A program made the position numbers and the translations under genes. A stretch of DNA of 64,000 nucleotides, from positions 744,001 through 808,000 of the forward strand of contig NZ_JARUBM010000002.1 of assembly GCF_029626175.1 (NCBI RefSeq), in the 5' to 3' direction. Source of the stretch: Micromonospora sp. WMMD1082 (GTDB taxonomy: Bacteria > Actinomycetota > Actinomycetes > Mycobacteriales > Micromonosporaceae). The notes beneath the pieces are model-generated. The model did not search any database. It saw only the letters and a program-made list of their open reading frames with translations, and was not told the DNA's origin. Shown here in pieces: positions 50,390 to 59,658 of this stretch. Positions within the stretch are counted from its first letter, which is position 1. Every line of letters begins with the position of its first letter.

Positions 50390-52003
50390 TCAGTACGGGA
50401 ACGTCGTTTCGTCGATGCCTATCAGGTCCCAGGACGCCGTGACGATGAGGTCGTTGTCGTTCGAAACCTGCGCGCGGTCCGGCGACCATGCTGTGAAGCG
50501 TTCGCCTTCGGGAGGCTGGATCGTGTATTTCCTCGCTTGAGGGCCGGCCTCTGGTGCGTCGCCGTGTTCCGCCGCGACCATGTCCGGGTGACGCATAAGG
50601 ATAGCCGGGGTAGGCACAAGGGCACCACCCACGTCGACCGTTCCGGCTGCGGTGAGTATGACCTGTGGCGCATTGCCCTCCGGCGCCGTGACCGTTACAG
50701 GATGTCGCATGGCACGCACGATCTGCCCCTCCCATATCAGGCGGGCGCGGCGCAGGCGCACGCGGTCCCGGTCGTCGAACCGCCCATTGCAGGGATCGAG
50801 GGTCTGCCCTGTGAGGCGCTCGATGGCGACGATGTCAGCGACTGTCTCGGCAAGAACTTCGAGTTCGCGAACCTGGTCGGCCGAGAACGCCGATGGCCGC
50901 AGCGTAACGATCTTCTCGTCGCGCACCTCAAACGTCATCGATTCGACGCGGTGGAGTTGGATCAGCAGAAGTGTGGAGGAGAGCTTGAGCTCGTTCGTCG
51001 AGTCGAACGCTTTCCACCCGAGGAAGTGGGCATCGATCATCTGCTCGCCTTCGACATCGAAGGCGAACTTGAAGATGACGCTGCCGGCAACCAGCACGTC
51101 CCACTCTGCCGAGGTCTCCTCGGCCATCCGCCGTGAGACTGCCGCGTCATACGACGCGATCCTGACCCCTTCACCGTCTTCAAGTACGACACGGACATGA
51201 TTCGTGGGGTCCTGGCGGAGCAGGTCTGTGACGGTGAAGCGGCTCCATTGCTTCCCGAATCCCAGAGAGTTCCGAAGGTCCGGAGCGGAGGCGCCGACAG
51301 GAGCGACGAATGCTTGTGCCTCCTGTACGAACTCGGTAGCTCCGATTACGACATCGTCGTCCCAGGCCGAACTGGCAACCGAGAGCACGCTGCTGTCTCG
51401 TAGTGACTGGACCAATCGCAGGGTTTCGACGGTCAAGGCGGCCAGGTGCGAGAACAGGCGCACGGCGGCTGCGTATCGCTCGCGCAGCGGGAATGCAAGC
51501 GCCTCCCGTTTCGGCCCCGTCGCGTCTGCATGAACGAGATCCGCGTACAACCAGGCGGCGGCGAGCTGGGTATCGGAGACCATATTGGTCGCTTCGGTGC
51601 CGTCAATCCGCGCCGATTGCAGCGCGTACGCCTGCGCCTGCGTCCCCTGGATTTCAGCAGCCTCCCACGCTCGTCGAAGCTGCTGCAGCCGCTCCCGATA
51701 CGGATCGTCGCCCTGGCGATCGCCGAGCAGGCGGTCAATCGCGGTGAACACCTTGACGTAGTAGACCGGCTCGGACTTCACCGTTAGCGGTCGAACACGC
51801 GAGGCGAGCGACTCGAAGACCTCCTCGTGGTCAGGCAGGCGCCGCCTGATCGACATCCTGCCAGAGATATCGATGTGGGCCTGGAACTCGCCTCTCGCGT
51901 GATACAGCAACTCATCCCAATCTTGGACGAGCGAATGCGCTTGAACCCTCCGAGCACGCAGTACAAAGCGCCCCAGCAGCTCCTCGTCACTGATTTGGGT
52001 CAC
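50390..52003 (-). CDS. Unrecognised protein co-translated with hsdM
   Basis: 537 aa. GTG 52003 lies 17 bases inside the hsdM end, so translation is coupled. The N-terminal third is helical (DEELLGRFVLRARRVQAHSL, LLYHARGEFQAHIDISG); the centre has AAVRLFSHLAALTVETLRLV; later comes mixed alpha/beta sequence (FKFAFDVEGEQMIDAHFLGW) ending IGIDETTFPY. I recognise no helicase, nuclease or methylase motif. As the last gene of an hsdR-S-M operon it may modulate the restriction complex, be a separate effector, or be passenger cargo. Confidence 0.75.
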   Translation of the reverse strand: MTQISDEELLGRFVLRARRVQAHSLVQDWDELLYHARGEFQAHIDISGRMSIRRRLPDHEEVFESLASRVRPLTVKSEPVYYVKVFTAIDRLLGDRQGDDPYRERLQQLRRAWEAAEIQGTQAQAYALQSARIDGTEATNMVSDTQLAAAWLYADLVHADATGPKREALAFPLRERYAAAVRLFSHLAALTVETLRLVQSLRDSSVLSVASSAWDDDVVIGATEFVQEAQAFVAPVGASAPDLRNSLGFGKQWSRFTVTDLLRQDPTNHVRVVLEDGEGVRIASYDAAVSRRMAEETSAEWDVLVAGSVIFKFAFDVEGEQMIDAHFLGWKAFDSTNELKLSSTLLLIQLHRVESMTFEVRDEKIVTLRPSAFSADQVRELEVLAETVADIVAIERLTGQTLDPCNGRFDDRDRVRLRRARLIWEGQIVRAMRHPVTVTAPEGNAPQVILTAAGTVDVGGALVPTPAILMRHPDMVAAEHGDAPEAGPQARKYTIQPPEGERFTAWSPDRAQVSNDNDLIVTASWDLIGIDETTFPY

Positions 52004-53516
52004 GCCGCTGACTGTCTTCTGCTGATGGTTGCGACGTAGCAGGTGCGGCGGCGGCTTCCAGCGCGGCGGCAACCGCCTCGAATTCGGCTAGGGCGGCGGT
52101 GAGGTCCTCGACGATTTCTCTGGCGATGACCTCGGGTGCTGGGAGATTGTCCATTTCCTCCAGCGAGTCGTCGCGTAGCCAGGTGATGTCGAGGTTGACC
52201 TTGTCCCGGGCGAGCAGTTCGTCGTACGTGAAGGACTTGAACCGCTCGGTCTCGACGCGCTCGGCTCGGGGCTTGCCCGGTAGGTAGCAGGCGACGAAGT
52301 CGTCGAGGTGGCGGCGGCGTAGCGGGTTCTGTTTGAGGGTGAAGTGCTGGTTGGTCCGCAGGTCATATATCCACAGGCGGTCGGTCCAGGGCCGTTCGGC
52401 GGCGGGCTTCTTGTCGAAGAACAGCACGTTGGCCTTGACGCCTTGGGCGTAGAAAATGCCTGTGGGCAGGCGCAGCATGGTGTGCAGGTCGAAGTCCCGC
52501 AGTAGCCGCTTTCGCAGGATCTCCCCCGCTCCGCCCTCGAACAGCACGTTGTCCGGCAGGACGACGGCGGCGCGGCCGTTGATGTCGAGGATCGTGGCGA
52601 TGTGTTGGACAAAGTTGAGTTGCTTATTCGCGGTAGTGACGACAAAATCCTGTCGCTCGATCTCCCGCTCCTCGCGGGCCTCCCGGCCGTCCGCGCCGAC
52701 CATAGTGAGGGACGACTTGCGGCCGAACGGCGGGTTGGATAGCACTACCGAGTACCGCTGGCCTGGGTCGGCGATCAGCGCGTCCTTGACCTCGATGATG
52801 CTGTCGCCGGTCGGGGTGCCAATGCCATGCAGCAGCAGGTTCATCGCGGCGAGCCGCGCGGTACCGTCGACCAGCTCGACACCGTTCACGAAGGTGTCGC
52901 GTAGGTGGGCTCGCTCGGTTGGCGTCAACGTCTCAGCATCGCGGGAGGCGTACTCGTGCGCTGCCAATAGAAAGCCGCCGGTGCCGGCGGCCGGGTCGAC
53001 GACAGTGTCACGGACGGTCGGCGCAATGCAGTCGACCATCGCTTGGATCACCGCACGCGGCGTGAAGTACTGGCCGGCGCCGGACTTGATGTCCTCCGCG
53101 CCCTTGGAGAGCAGTTCCTCGTACGCGTCGCCCTTGATGTCCGTGCCGGCGGCCGACCAGTTCTCCTTGTCGATCAGGTCAACGATTAGCCGCTTCAGCT
53201 TGGCCGGGTCCTGGATGCGGTTCTGCGCCTTCCGGTAGATCGTGCCGAGCGTGCCGGGCTGACGGGCCAGGTCTTCGAGGATGTGCCGGTAGGTAACCTC
53301 CAGGTCGTCGCCCTCGGCGTCCAGCAGCCGCTGCCACGAGCAATGCGGCGGCACGATCCGCTCCGGGTTCAACGGCCGGGTCTCGCGTTCGTGCGCCATC
53401 TTGAGGAACAGCAGGTACGTCAGCTGCTCGGTGTACTCAACCGTGCCGACTCCGTCGTCACGCAGCACATTGCAGTACGACCACAGCTTGTCGACCAACC
53501 GCCGCGCGTCAGACAC
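51987..53516 (-). CDS. hsdM: Type I restriction-modification methyltransferase (M subunit)
   Basis: 509 aa. GTG 53516 is eight bases inside hsdS and has GAGGAG upstream. N-terminal helical domain: RLVDKLWSYCNVLRDDGVGT, YLLFLKMAHE. Catalytic domain: GQYFTPRAVIQAMVDCIAP, VVDPAAGTGGFLLAAHEYAS (SAM motif I) and VVLSNPPFGRKSS (NPPF for adenine N6 methylation). LLRLPTGIFYAQGVKANVLF-like tail blocks complete it. It methylates host DNA at the HsdS-defined site. Confidence 0.95.
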   Translation of the reverse strand: MSDARRLVDKLWSYCNVLRDDGVGTVEYTEQLTYLLFLKMAHERETRPLNPERIVPPHCSWQRLLDAEGDDLEVTYRHILEDLARQPGTLGTIYRKAQNRIQDPAKLKRLIVDLIDKENWSAAGTDIKGDAYEELLSKGAEDIKSGAGQYFTPRAVIQAMVDCIAPTVRDTVVDPAAGTGGFLLAAHEYASRDAETLTPTERAHLRDTFVNGVELVDGTARLAAMNLLLHGIGTPTGDSIIEVKDALIADPGQRYSVVLSNPPFGRKSSLTMVGADGREAREEREIERQDFVVTTANKQLNFVQHIATILDINGRAAVVLPDNVLFEGGAGEILRKRLLRDFDLHTMLRLPTGIFYAQGVKANVLFFDKKPAAERPWTDRLWIYDLRTNQHFTLKQNPLRRRHLDDFVACYLPGKPRAERVETERFKSFTYDELLARDKVNLDITWLRDDSLEEMDNLPAPEVIAREIVEDLTAALAEFEAVAAALEAAAAPATSQPSAEDSQRRDPNQ

Positions 53517-54780
53517 CCGCCATCTCCTCAACCAGGTCCATGTCACTTGCCCTTCCCGTCAACTGTCCCGAGAACGCGGCGTCGAGCAACGACCGGCGCA
53601 GGGAGGCAGACCGCATCGCCGCTACAGCGAGACCTCGGGTCAGCTGCTTCTGCGCAAGCCTGAGTTGGTCCAATCGAGCACATACCTGGGATTGCCGATC
53701 GCGGTTAGGTACCGGCAGGACGACGCTCTCCAGATGCTTCTGATTTACCTTGTATATCCCAGCGGTCGTCCGGGCCAATGACTCGATCTGTCGCCGAACA
53801 AGTGGGGAGTTCCACACGACTGAGAGGAAGTCAGGCAGTACTCTACTTTGGTCGACGCGTAGGCGGATCAGTGTATCCGGAAAGGCAACAGGGTCCGGCT
53901 GGTCACGCACTAGAGCGCCGCGCCCGACAAGCCGCAGGCTACCGTTACCGCGGGCCACCATGAAGTCGCCTTGTTGCACCAGGAATGGCCGCGCCTCGTC
54001 GAGAGTCCACGCGCCTGGCTTGCGTTCACTTAGCTCAACTCGATCACCCTTGAGGGCAGTCAGGCGTAGCACCGGAAAGCCGCCTTCACTCGTCGGCACA
54101 GAACGACCGTTCGACAACGGCGCTGCGAGTAGGCTCCTCAACGCAACCCTTGGCGATGAGGCTACCGCCTCATCCACCAGCAATGCCGACGTCACCATTG
54201 CTTCACATCGCGCCGATGCGGCGGCAAGGCAGTTCTCGGCTACGTTAAGTCGCGAGAGATGGTATTCGAGGATTTCGACGATCGGCAATTGTTCTTCAAC
54301 GGGTGGTACCGGCACGGGGAAGGTCCGAACCTTGGACAGGCTAATCGATGCCAGATTCACGCTTTGTTTGCCGTTGAGCTCAAACCATTTGTGCGCAACC
54401 TCGTTGGCATACCAGGCAAGGAGCTTCGGATGAAGTAGCCCGTCTCTGATCCGCGCTCTAAATACATGGTTCTGATGAATGCAGCCTGGGATTTGTCCTT
54501 GCCAAACCCATCCGCGCCCGAGCTTGTCTCGATCGCCACCTTCGTTAAGGAGCACGTCGCCTGATTGCAGTTCGAGTTGAGCGGCCTTTCGTGGCGGAAC
54601 TCGGATGGTAGCGACGCTGGAGAGGTCAATCCGACCACGCTGGACGTTGGCCACCCGAAGGTAGGGCACTTCAACCAGATCTGGGCGGCTTTGGAGTTTG
54701 CTGTCCTTGGTCACCCCGCCGACGACGTCGGCGATTTCACCCAACGCTGCCCAGCGCCACCTGGGGGGCAGGTCCGTCAC
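53509..54780 (-). CDS. hsdS: Type I restriction-modification specificity subunit
   Basis: 423 aa with two target-recognition domains, each ending in a conserved helix: first TRD ~1-165 with VPYLRVANVQRGRIDL and KVRTFPVPVPPVEEQLPIVE; second ~205-390 with FPVLRLTALKGDRVEL and TTAGIYKVNQKHLESVVLPV. The ATG overlaps the hsdR stop (ATGA). The DNA at 54,300-54,550 is clearly lower in GC than its surroundings, as expected for exchangeable TRDs. Two different TRDs predict a bipartite asymmetric site. Confidence 0.93.
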   Translation of the reverse strand: MTDLPPRWRWAALGEIADVVGGVTKDSKLQSRPDLVEVPYLRVANVQRGRIDLSSVATIRVPPRKAAQLELQSGDVLLNEGGDRDKLGRGWVWQGQIPGCIHQNHVFRARIRDGLLHPKLLAWYANEVAHKWFELNGKQSVNLASISLSKVRTFPVPVPPVEEQLPIVEILEYHLSRLNVAENCLAAASARCEAMVTSALLVDEAVASSPRVALRSLLAAPLSNGRSVPTSEGGFPVLRLTALKGDRVELSERKPGAWTLDEARPFLVQQGDFMVARGNGSLRLVGRGALVRDQPDPVAFPDTLIRLRVDQSRVLPDFLSVVWNSPLVRRQIESLARTTAGIYKVNQKHLESVVLPVPNRDRQSQVCARLDQLRLAQKQLTRGLAVAAMRSASLRRSLLDAAFSGQLTGRASDMDLVEEMAGV

Positions 54781-57530
54781 GCGGTCAGCTCCGTGTTGAG
54801 TTGGTCGATGAGGGCGGCGGTGTTGGGGCCGAGGTCGCGGATGGCGCCGTCGAGGCCGCCGCGTTCAGTGAAGGGGGCGTTGTCCAGGTCATCGGGGCTG
54901 ATGCCCGCCGACGCGGCGATCACTTCGACCATGCGGTCCAGCCACCATCTCTCCGTCTCGGTGAACGTCACCCCGGCCTGCTCCTGCTGGCGCAACCAGC
55001 CGGCATACCGCTCACGGATCTTCTCCGCGTAGGGCACGAGTTCATTATCTTGCCCGATGGTGTACCGGATCAGCGACACCAGGTCGGTGAGGGTGTGCCG
55101 GTCACTGTGCCGGACACGGCCAGCCTCGATCGCTTGGTGGGCGGCCCAGATGAGGTCGATGGTCCAGTTGCGGGGTGGCCGCTGGATGCGTTCGGCGAGC
55201 TCCTTGATGTCGGCAAACGCGATCCGCCGCTCACGCGCCTCCATCAGTAGCTGGATCGCGGTGATCTCGTCGCGGTGCTCGTCCAGGTACGCCCGCCAGG
55301 ACTCGACTATCGACCGGGCACGGGAGGTGTCGACCACTCCGTAGGCGTCTTCGAGCACGTCGACGCTGACCTCGTCGATGATCCGGTCGTGGGTACGGCG
55401 TAGCTCCAGAATCCGCTGCCGTAGCTGCGGGTTCGCTGCGACAGGGCGTACCGCGGTGTCGAGCAGGTCTTGGACGGCGGCTTCGGGATCTGCGGCGCCG
55501 GCGATGGCGCGGGCTTGAGTGTCGGGGTCGACGGCGTCGACCAGGCCGCGGACGATGTCGCGGACCGATCCACCGGCGACGGCGTCGAGTTCCGTGCGCT
55601 CGTCGGGCGTGAGTTGCAGTTCCAGTGCGGCCAGGCGGGAGGCGAGGGTGGCGGTTTCGGCCTCGGTGAGGGTGAGGGTGGCGGCCTTGTCGAGCAACTG
55701 CTTGAGCGAGATGCCCTTGTCCCGGTTCAGGGGTGGGTCGACGAAGTCGTGTTCGGTGACACCGACGGCGTCGACGATGACGAACCGGGTCTTCTGGGTG
55801 GCGTCGGGGGTGACTGCCTGGAAGTCGGCGGCGGCGATGGTGCGGGCGCCGCGGCCCTTCATCTGTTCGAAGTACGCCGCGGAGCGCACGTCGCGCATGA
55901 AGAACACGCATTCCAGTGGCTTGACGTCGGTGCCGGTGGCGATCATGTCGACGGTGACCGCGATGCGCAGGCTCGCCGAGGTGCGGAACGCCTGGAGTTG
56001 GCCCTTGGGGTCGCGGGCGCTGTAGGTGATCTTCGCGGCGAAGTCGTTGCCCTTGCCGAACACCTCGCGGACGGTGGTGACGACCTCCTCGGCGTGCGCG
56101 TCATCCTTGCAGAAGATCAGTGTCTTGGGGACGGTGTGCCGGTCGGGGAAGATCTCGGTGAACAGCTTGTCCCGGAACGTTTCCAGCACCAGGCGGATCT
56201 GCGAGGTGGCGGTGACTGCCCGGTCGAGTTGCTTGTGGGTGTACTCCAGGTCCTCGTCCAGGGTTTCCAGGCGTTGGACGCGGGTGCGGCGATCGACCTT
56301 CGGCACAACAGTGCCGGCGTCGATCTTCGAGCCCTGGCCGCTGATCTGGGTCTTGATCCGGTACAGGTCGAAGTCGACGTTGACGTTGTCGGCCACCGAC
56401 TGCGGGTAGGTGTACTCCGACACCAGGTTCTGCCGGAAGAACCCGAAGGTCTGCTTGCCTGGGGTAGCGGTCAGGCCAACGGTATGAGCGTCGAAGTACT
56501 CCAGCACCCCACGCCACACCCCGTAGATCGACCGGTGCGCCTCGTCCACGATCACCAGGTCGAACGTCTCCGGCGGCATCCCCGCGCTGTAGACGACGCT
56601 GACCGGGGCGTCAGGCACATACCCGTCGAGTCCCGGGTCGTCGCCCTCGGGAGCGGTGTCGCCAGCGAGGACCTTGTAGACCCGCTGGATCGTGGAGATC
56701 ACCACGCTGGAGCTGCCCAGCATGCCGGCGCTGGTGAGCTTGTCGACGTTGTACAGCTCGGTGAACCGCCGCCCGTCGTCCGGGGTGCGGTAGTTCTGGA
56801 ACTCGGCCAGGGTCTGGTCGGCCAGGTTGTTGCGGTCGACCAAAAACAGTACTCGGGTGAACCCGCCGTGCTTAAGCAGCCGGTAGCACTCCGTCACCGC
56901 CGTGTAGGTCTTACCCGCACCGGTGGCCATCTGCACCAATGACCGATCGAACCGCTGCTCGGCCAGCGAACGCTCGACACCCTCAATCGCGGTGATCTGC
57001 GCCGGCCGAAGTGGAGCGACGTTCAGCGGTGGCAGGTGACGAACCTTCGCCCGCCACGTCGGCCGTTTCGGATCGGCCTCCGCGCCACGGACGATCCTCG
57101 CCAAGGCGCCGGGCTGCGGAAAGGCGAAGATCCGCCGCGCCCGGGGCTGCGGGTCGTAGCCGTTGGTGAAGTGGGTCTCCGAGCCGCTGGCCTCGAACAC
57201 GAACGGCAGCCGCCCGTCGCGGGTCAGCGCCTTCAGCCGCACCGCGGGCGGCAGGCCCTCGGCGTACATGGCCGACTGCCACTCCACCCCCGACAGCGGC
57301 GTCCCTTCCGGCTTGGCCTCAATCACGCCGACGACCCGCTGGTCGACATACAGCAGGTAATCGACCCGACCATGGCCCTTCGCCATGATGGCCTCACGAA
57401 CGGCCACACCCGTGCCCACGAAGAGGTTGATCTCGGAACGGTCCTGCACGACCCAGCCGGCATCTCGAAGCTGCCGGTCGATCAAGACCCGGGCGCGCTG
57501 CTCCGCCTGGAGCCGAAGATCGTCAGCCAT
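54777..57530 (-). CDS. hsdR: Type I restriction-modification endonuclease/translocase (R subunit)
   Basis: 917 aa from ATG 57530. The N-terminal nuclease has HGRVDYLLYVDQRVVGVIEA-K (D...E-x-K). The helicase has SLVQMATGAGKTYTAVTECY (Walker A), LVIVDEAHRSIYG (DEAH), VGLTATPGKQT (motif III) and DMIATGTDVKPLECVFFMRD with QMKGRGAR (motifs V-VI). The C-terminal ~270 residues are the helical M-binding region. First gene of a coupled R-S-M-X operon. It translocates and cuts DNA unmodified at the target site. Confidence 0.95.
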   Translation of the reverse strand: MADDLRLQAEQRARVLIDRQLRDAGWVVQDRSEINLFVGTGVAVREAIMAKGHGRVDYLLYVDQRVVGVIEAKPEGTPLSGVEWQSAMYAEGLPPAVRLKALTRDGRLPFVFEASGSETHFTNGYDPQPRARRIFAFPQPGALARIVRGAEADPKRPTWRAKVRHLPPLNVAPLRPAQITAIEGVERSLAEQRFDRSLVQMATGAGKTYTAVTECYRLLKHGGFTRVLFLVDRNNLADQTLAEFQNYRTPDDGRRFTELYNVDKLTSAGMLGSSSVVISTIQRVYKVLAGDTAPEGDDPGLDGYVPDAPVSVVYSAGMPPETFDLVIVDEAHRSIYGVWRGVLEYFDAHTVGLTATPGKQTFGFFRQNLVSEYTYPQSVADNVNVDFDLYRIKTQISGQGSKIDAGTVVPKVDRRTRVQRLETLDEDLEYTHKQLDRAVTATSQIRLVLETFRDKLFTEIFPDRHTVPKTLIFCKDDAHAEEVVTTVREVFGKGNDFAAKITYSARDPKGQLQAFRTSASLRIAVTVDMIATGTDVKPLECVFFMRDVRSAAYFEQMKGRGARTIAAADFQAVTPDATQKTRFVIVDAVGVTEHDFVDPPLNRDKGISLKQLLDKAATLTLTEAETATLASRLAALELQLTPDERTELDAVAGGSVRDIVRGLVDAVDPDTQARAIAGAADPEAAVQDLLDTAVRPVAANPQLRQRILELRRTHDRIIDEVSVDVLEDAYGVVDTSRARSIVESWRAYLDEHRDEITAIQLLMEARERRIAFADIKELAERIQRPPRNWTIDLIWAAHQAIEAGRVRHSDRHTLTDLVSLIRYTIGQDNELVPYAEKIRERYAGWLRQQEQAGVTFTETERWWLDRMVEVIAASAGISPDDLDNAPFTERGGLDGAIRDLGPNTAALIDQLNTELTA

Positions 57531-58055
57531 TGCCCCCACAGCCAGTAGAGGCTAGTCGATCAAACATACGATCCGCATCCTCCTCGTGACCGAGGATCAC
57601 GGTTCGAACGGGTTCAGAGTGTGTGCCGGCGGGTCCAGGAGGGGCCTAAGCTTGCCATGGGCAGCCTGTCGTGGGCGAGTGTCGAAAATTCGTGTCGGAG
57701 GTGTTCGACATCGGCGCCAAGGCGTTGAGTGACGGATGCCACCGAGCACGAGGCCAGACACTCGGCGATCTTCGGTACCGCCTCACTGGAGGAGTTGATC
57801 CGCATGATCCCCACATCGCAGGCGCTCCACGACGCCAAGGGCACCAAGAGATAAGACCAACACGGTAGAAGAACCGACGGGTCCGGCGGGCTCGGCAGGC
57901 CAGCGAGCGGCGGCAGCATCTGTTCTGCCTTCGTGACTGGCTGACGAGTCACTGTCGGCGGATGCCGGCCGGTCGGCCGCCGGTTCCCCCGTCTCGGCGG
58001 CCGACCGGCCTCGGTGCCAGGTTCGCGGGCAGGCTACGGCGAGAAGGTCATCGTG
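57531..58055. other. Divergent spacer between hsdR and the XRE gene
   Basis: About 525 bases. Minus- and plus-strand open frames here are short, overlapping and lack convincing composition. It must contain the hsdR promoter, for which I see no consensus, and carries a 15-bp perfect inverted repeat at 57967-58010. Confidence 0.45.
57967..58010. promoter_or_regulatory. Perfect 15-bp inverted repeat upstream of the XRE operon
   Basis: GGCCGGTCGGCCGCC and its exact complement flank a 14-base loop; the right arm ends 45 bases before ATG 58056. It could be a leader attenuator or terminator of an upstream transcript, or an XRE operator. Confidence 0.55.
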
Positions 58056-59609
58056 ATGATCGATCCACAACAGCTGCAGGACGCGAAGCAGGCACTCGGC
58101 CGAAGGCTTCGCGAGTTGCGGAAGGGGCACGGTCTCGTTCAGAAGGAGGTCGCGCAGCTTGTGTATAGCACCCGCAGTACGGTGGCGAATGTGGAGGCCG
58201 GCCGGCAGGTGGTCGATCGGGTCTTCTGGCAGCAGTGTGACACGGTCCTGAAAGCTAACAACGGGCTGCTTGACGCATATGACGCCTACCGTCGGTTGCA
58301 GGGGCAGTATCAGAAGGAGCGGTCTGAAACGGCGCTGCGGGCCCGGTGGGGCGCAGCCGCCGACGGTGCCCTTGACCAGAGGGCGAGTTCCGACCTCCAA
58401 TCGGTTCATCCGCAATTCAACCCTGCCGAGCCGGTCGGCGGTGATCTCGCGTCGATGATCGCGTCCGCGCTCGGCGAGACTGACCGGGAGTCCAGAGCGG
58501 ACCACACCATTCCTGCACCCGGCGGACATCATTTTCCCGGCGCGTCCGTCGAGGTGGAGGTGTACCCGGCGACCGACGATGGCCGGATCGTCGCGATGAT
58601 CCCCCGGACTGACACTGATAGGCGTTGGCGACGTCCGCTCCAGCGCCGGATCGTCGCCGGGCGGGTTACCACGTCCACCGGCGACGGGCTGTTTGGCCTG
58701 GACTCCCGCCAAGCGTCACAGCGGCTGGTCGATATCGATGATGAAGTTCGCCTACTCATCCCCCGCGCCTACGAGCTCGACGCCATCACCGCAGCGGTGC
58801 TGTGGGCCGTGGCGAATCTGGACCAGTCGCTCCTGCTGGATGATGCCCGCCTGGACGCCTCTCGGACGGCTGCCGCCGAGTACAGCGGCCTTGTCCGGTC
58901 CGCAGTCAGCAGCGACATCGGCCAAGACCTGGAGATCGTGTCGCGGATGTGGCTCGGCTCGGCGTTCTGTGCCGACCACATCAGCCGACAGTGGGACGGT
59001 CTCACCGAGGTTCCCACCTTCTGGACGCGGGAACAGACCGGCGAGGAGGCCAGCACCTGGCTGCTCTTCGGGCACAAGCTGCGCTACCTGGAAGCGACCG
59101 CGACACGGTTCGCGACCGGTTCCCAACGGGCGACGAGGATGTTCTGCGTCCCGCGGTCCGCCGTCGAAGCGTCGACGGAGTCGCAACGAGTTCTGCTGCT
59201 GTTGGCGGTCGCGTTGATGGAGTCCTTCGGCATCGACGTCGCGATCACCAACGAATCCGAGTACGGCGCGCTACCTGGCCTCGTCCTCACCTCCCAGCGG
59301 GCGATCGTCGCGACCTGGATCCGCGCGGACGGCGTATGGCACGTCGACGTCACCTGTCAGCGTTCCGCCTTGGCCGAGTACCGCGACGCAGCAGGTTATG
59401 TGCGGGCGCACTCCGTCGTCGCCGCCGACACCGCTGGCTCGCGGCTGCGGGCCCTCGCCGACTACCTGGGTCTCGACTGGCCTCGGCTACGGGGCCGATG
59501 CGCTGAACTCGGTGCATGCGGGTTGGCCGGGATAGCCGAACCACGCAGCCGTCTGCTGTCCCTCGATGGTGTCGACCGGGCGTGCCGCTTCGTCGGCGCC
59601 CTGCCGTAA
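58056..59609 (+). CDS. XRE-family helix-turn-helix protein with long C-terminal domain
   Basis: 517 aa from ATG 58056 (AGAAGG eight bases upstream; GTG 58053 also possible). HTH residues ~5-60: LGRRLRELRKGHGLVQKEVA, YSTRSTVANVEAGRQVVDRV. The remaining 450 residues include a spacer with DGRIVAMIPRTDTDRRWRRP and a conserved-looking C-terminal module (AITAAVLWAVANLDQSLLLD; GLVLTSQRAIVATWIRADGV; ALADYLGLDWPRL). No enzymatic motif is recognised. It precedes an asparaginase gene by 49 bases and probably forms an operon with it. Confidence 0.75.
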   Translation: MIDPQQLQDAKQALGRRLRELRKGHGLVQKEVAQLVYSTRSTVANVEAGRQVVDRVFWQQCDTVLKANNGLLDAYDAYRRLQGQYQKERSETALRARWGAAADGALDQRASSDLQSVHPQFNPAEPVGGDLASMIASALGETDRESRADHTIPAPGGHHFPGASVEVEVYPATDDGRIVAMIPRTDTDRRWRRPLQRRIVAGRVTTSTGDGLFGLDSRQASQRLVDIDDEVRLLIPRAYELDAITAAVLWAVANLDQSLLLDDARLDASRTAAAEYSGLVRSAVSSDIGQDLEIVSRMWLGSAFCADHISRQWDGLTEVPTFWTREQTGEEASTWLLFGHKLRYLEATATRFATGSQRATRMFCVPRSAVEASTESQRVLLLLAVALMESFGIDVAITNESEYGALPGLVLTSQRAIVATWIRADGVWHVDVTCQRSALAEYRDAAGYVRAHSVVAADTAGSRLRALADYLGLDWPRLRGRCAELGACGLAGIAEPRSRLLSLDGVDRACRFVGALP

Positions 59610-59658
59610 TAGGCTCCCGGCACCACCACAATCGGCCGTGCGCTCTGGAAGGAACCCG

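Noticed and set aside
55470..56942. 490-codon plus-strand frame inside hsdR
   Set aside because: Antisense to a complete helicase; Gly/Asp/Val-rich artefact.
57614..57952. 112-codon minus-strand frame between hsdR and XRE
   Set aside because: No ribosome binding site, no recognisable fold, and composition unlike neighbours; too weak to report as a gene.
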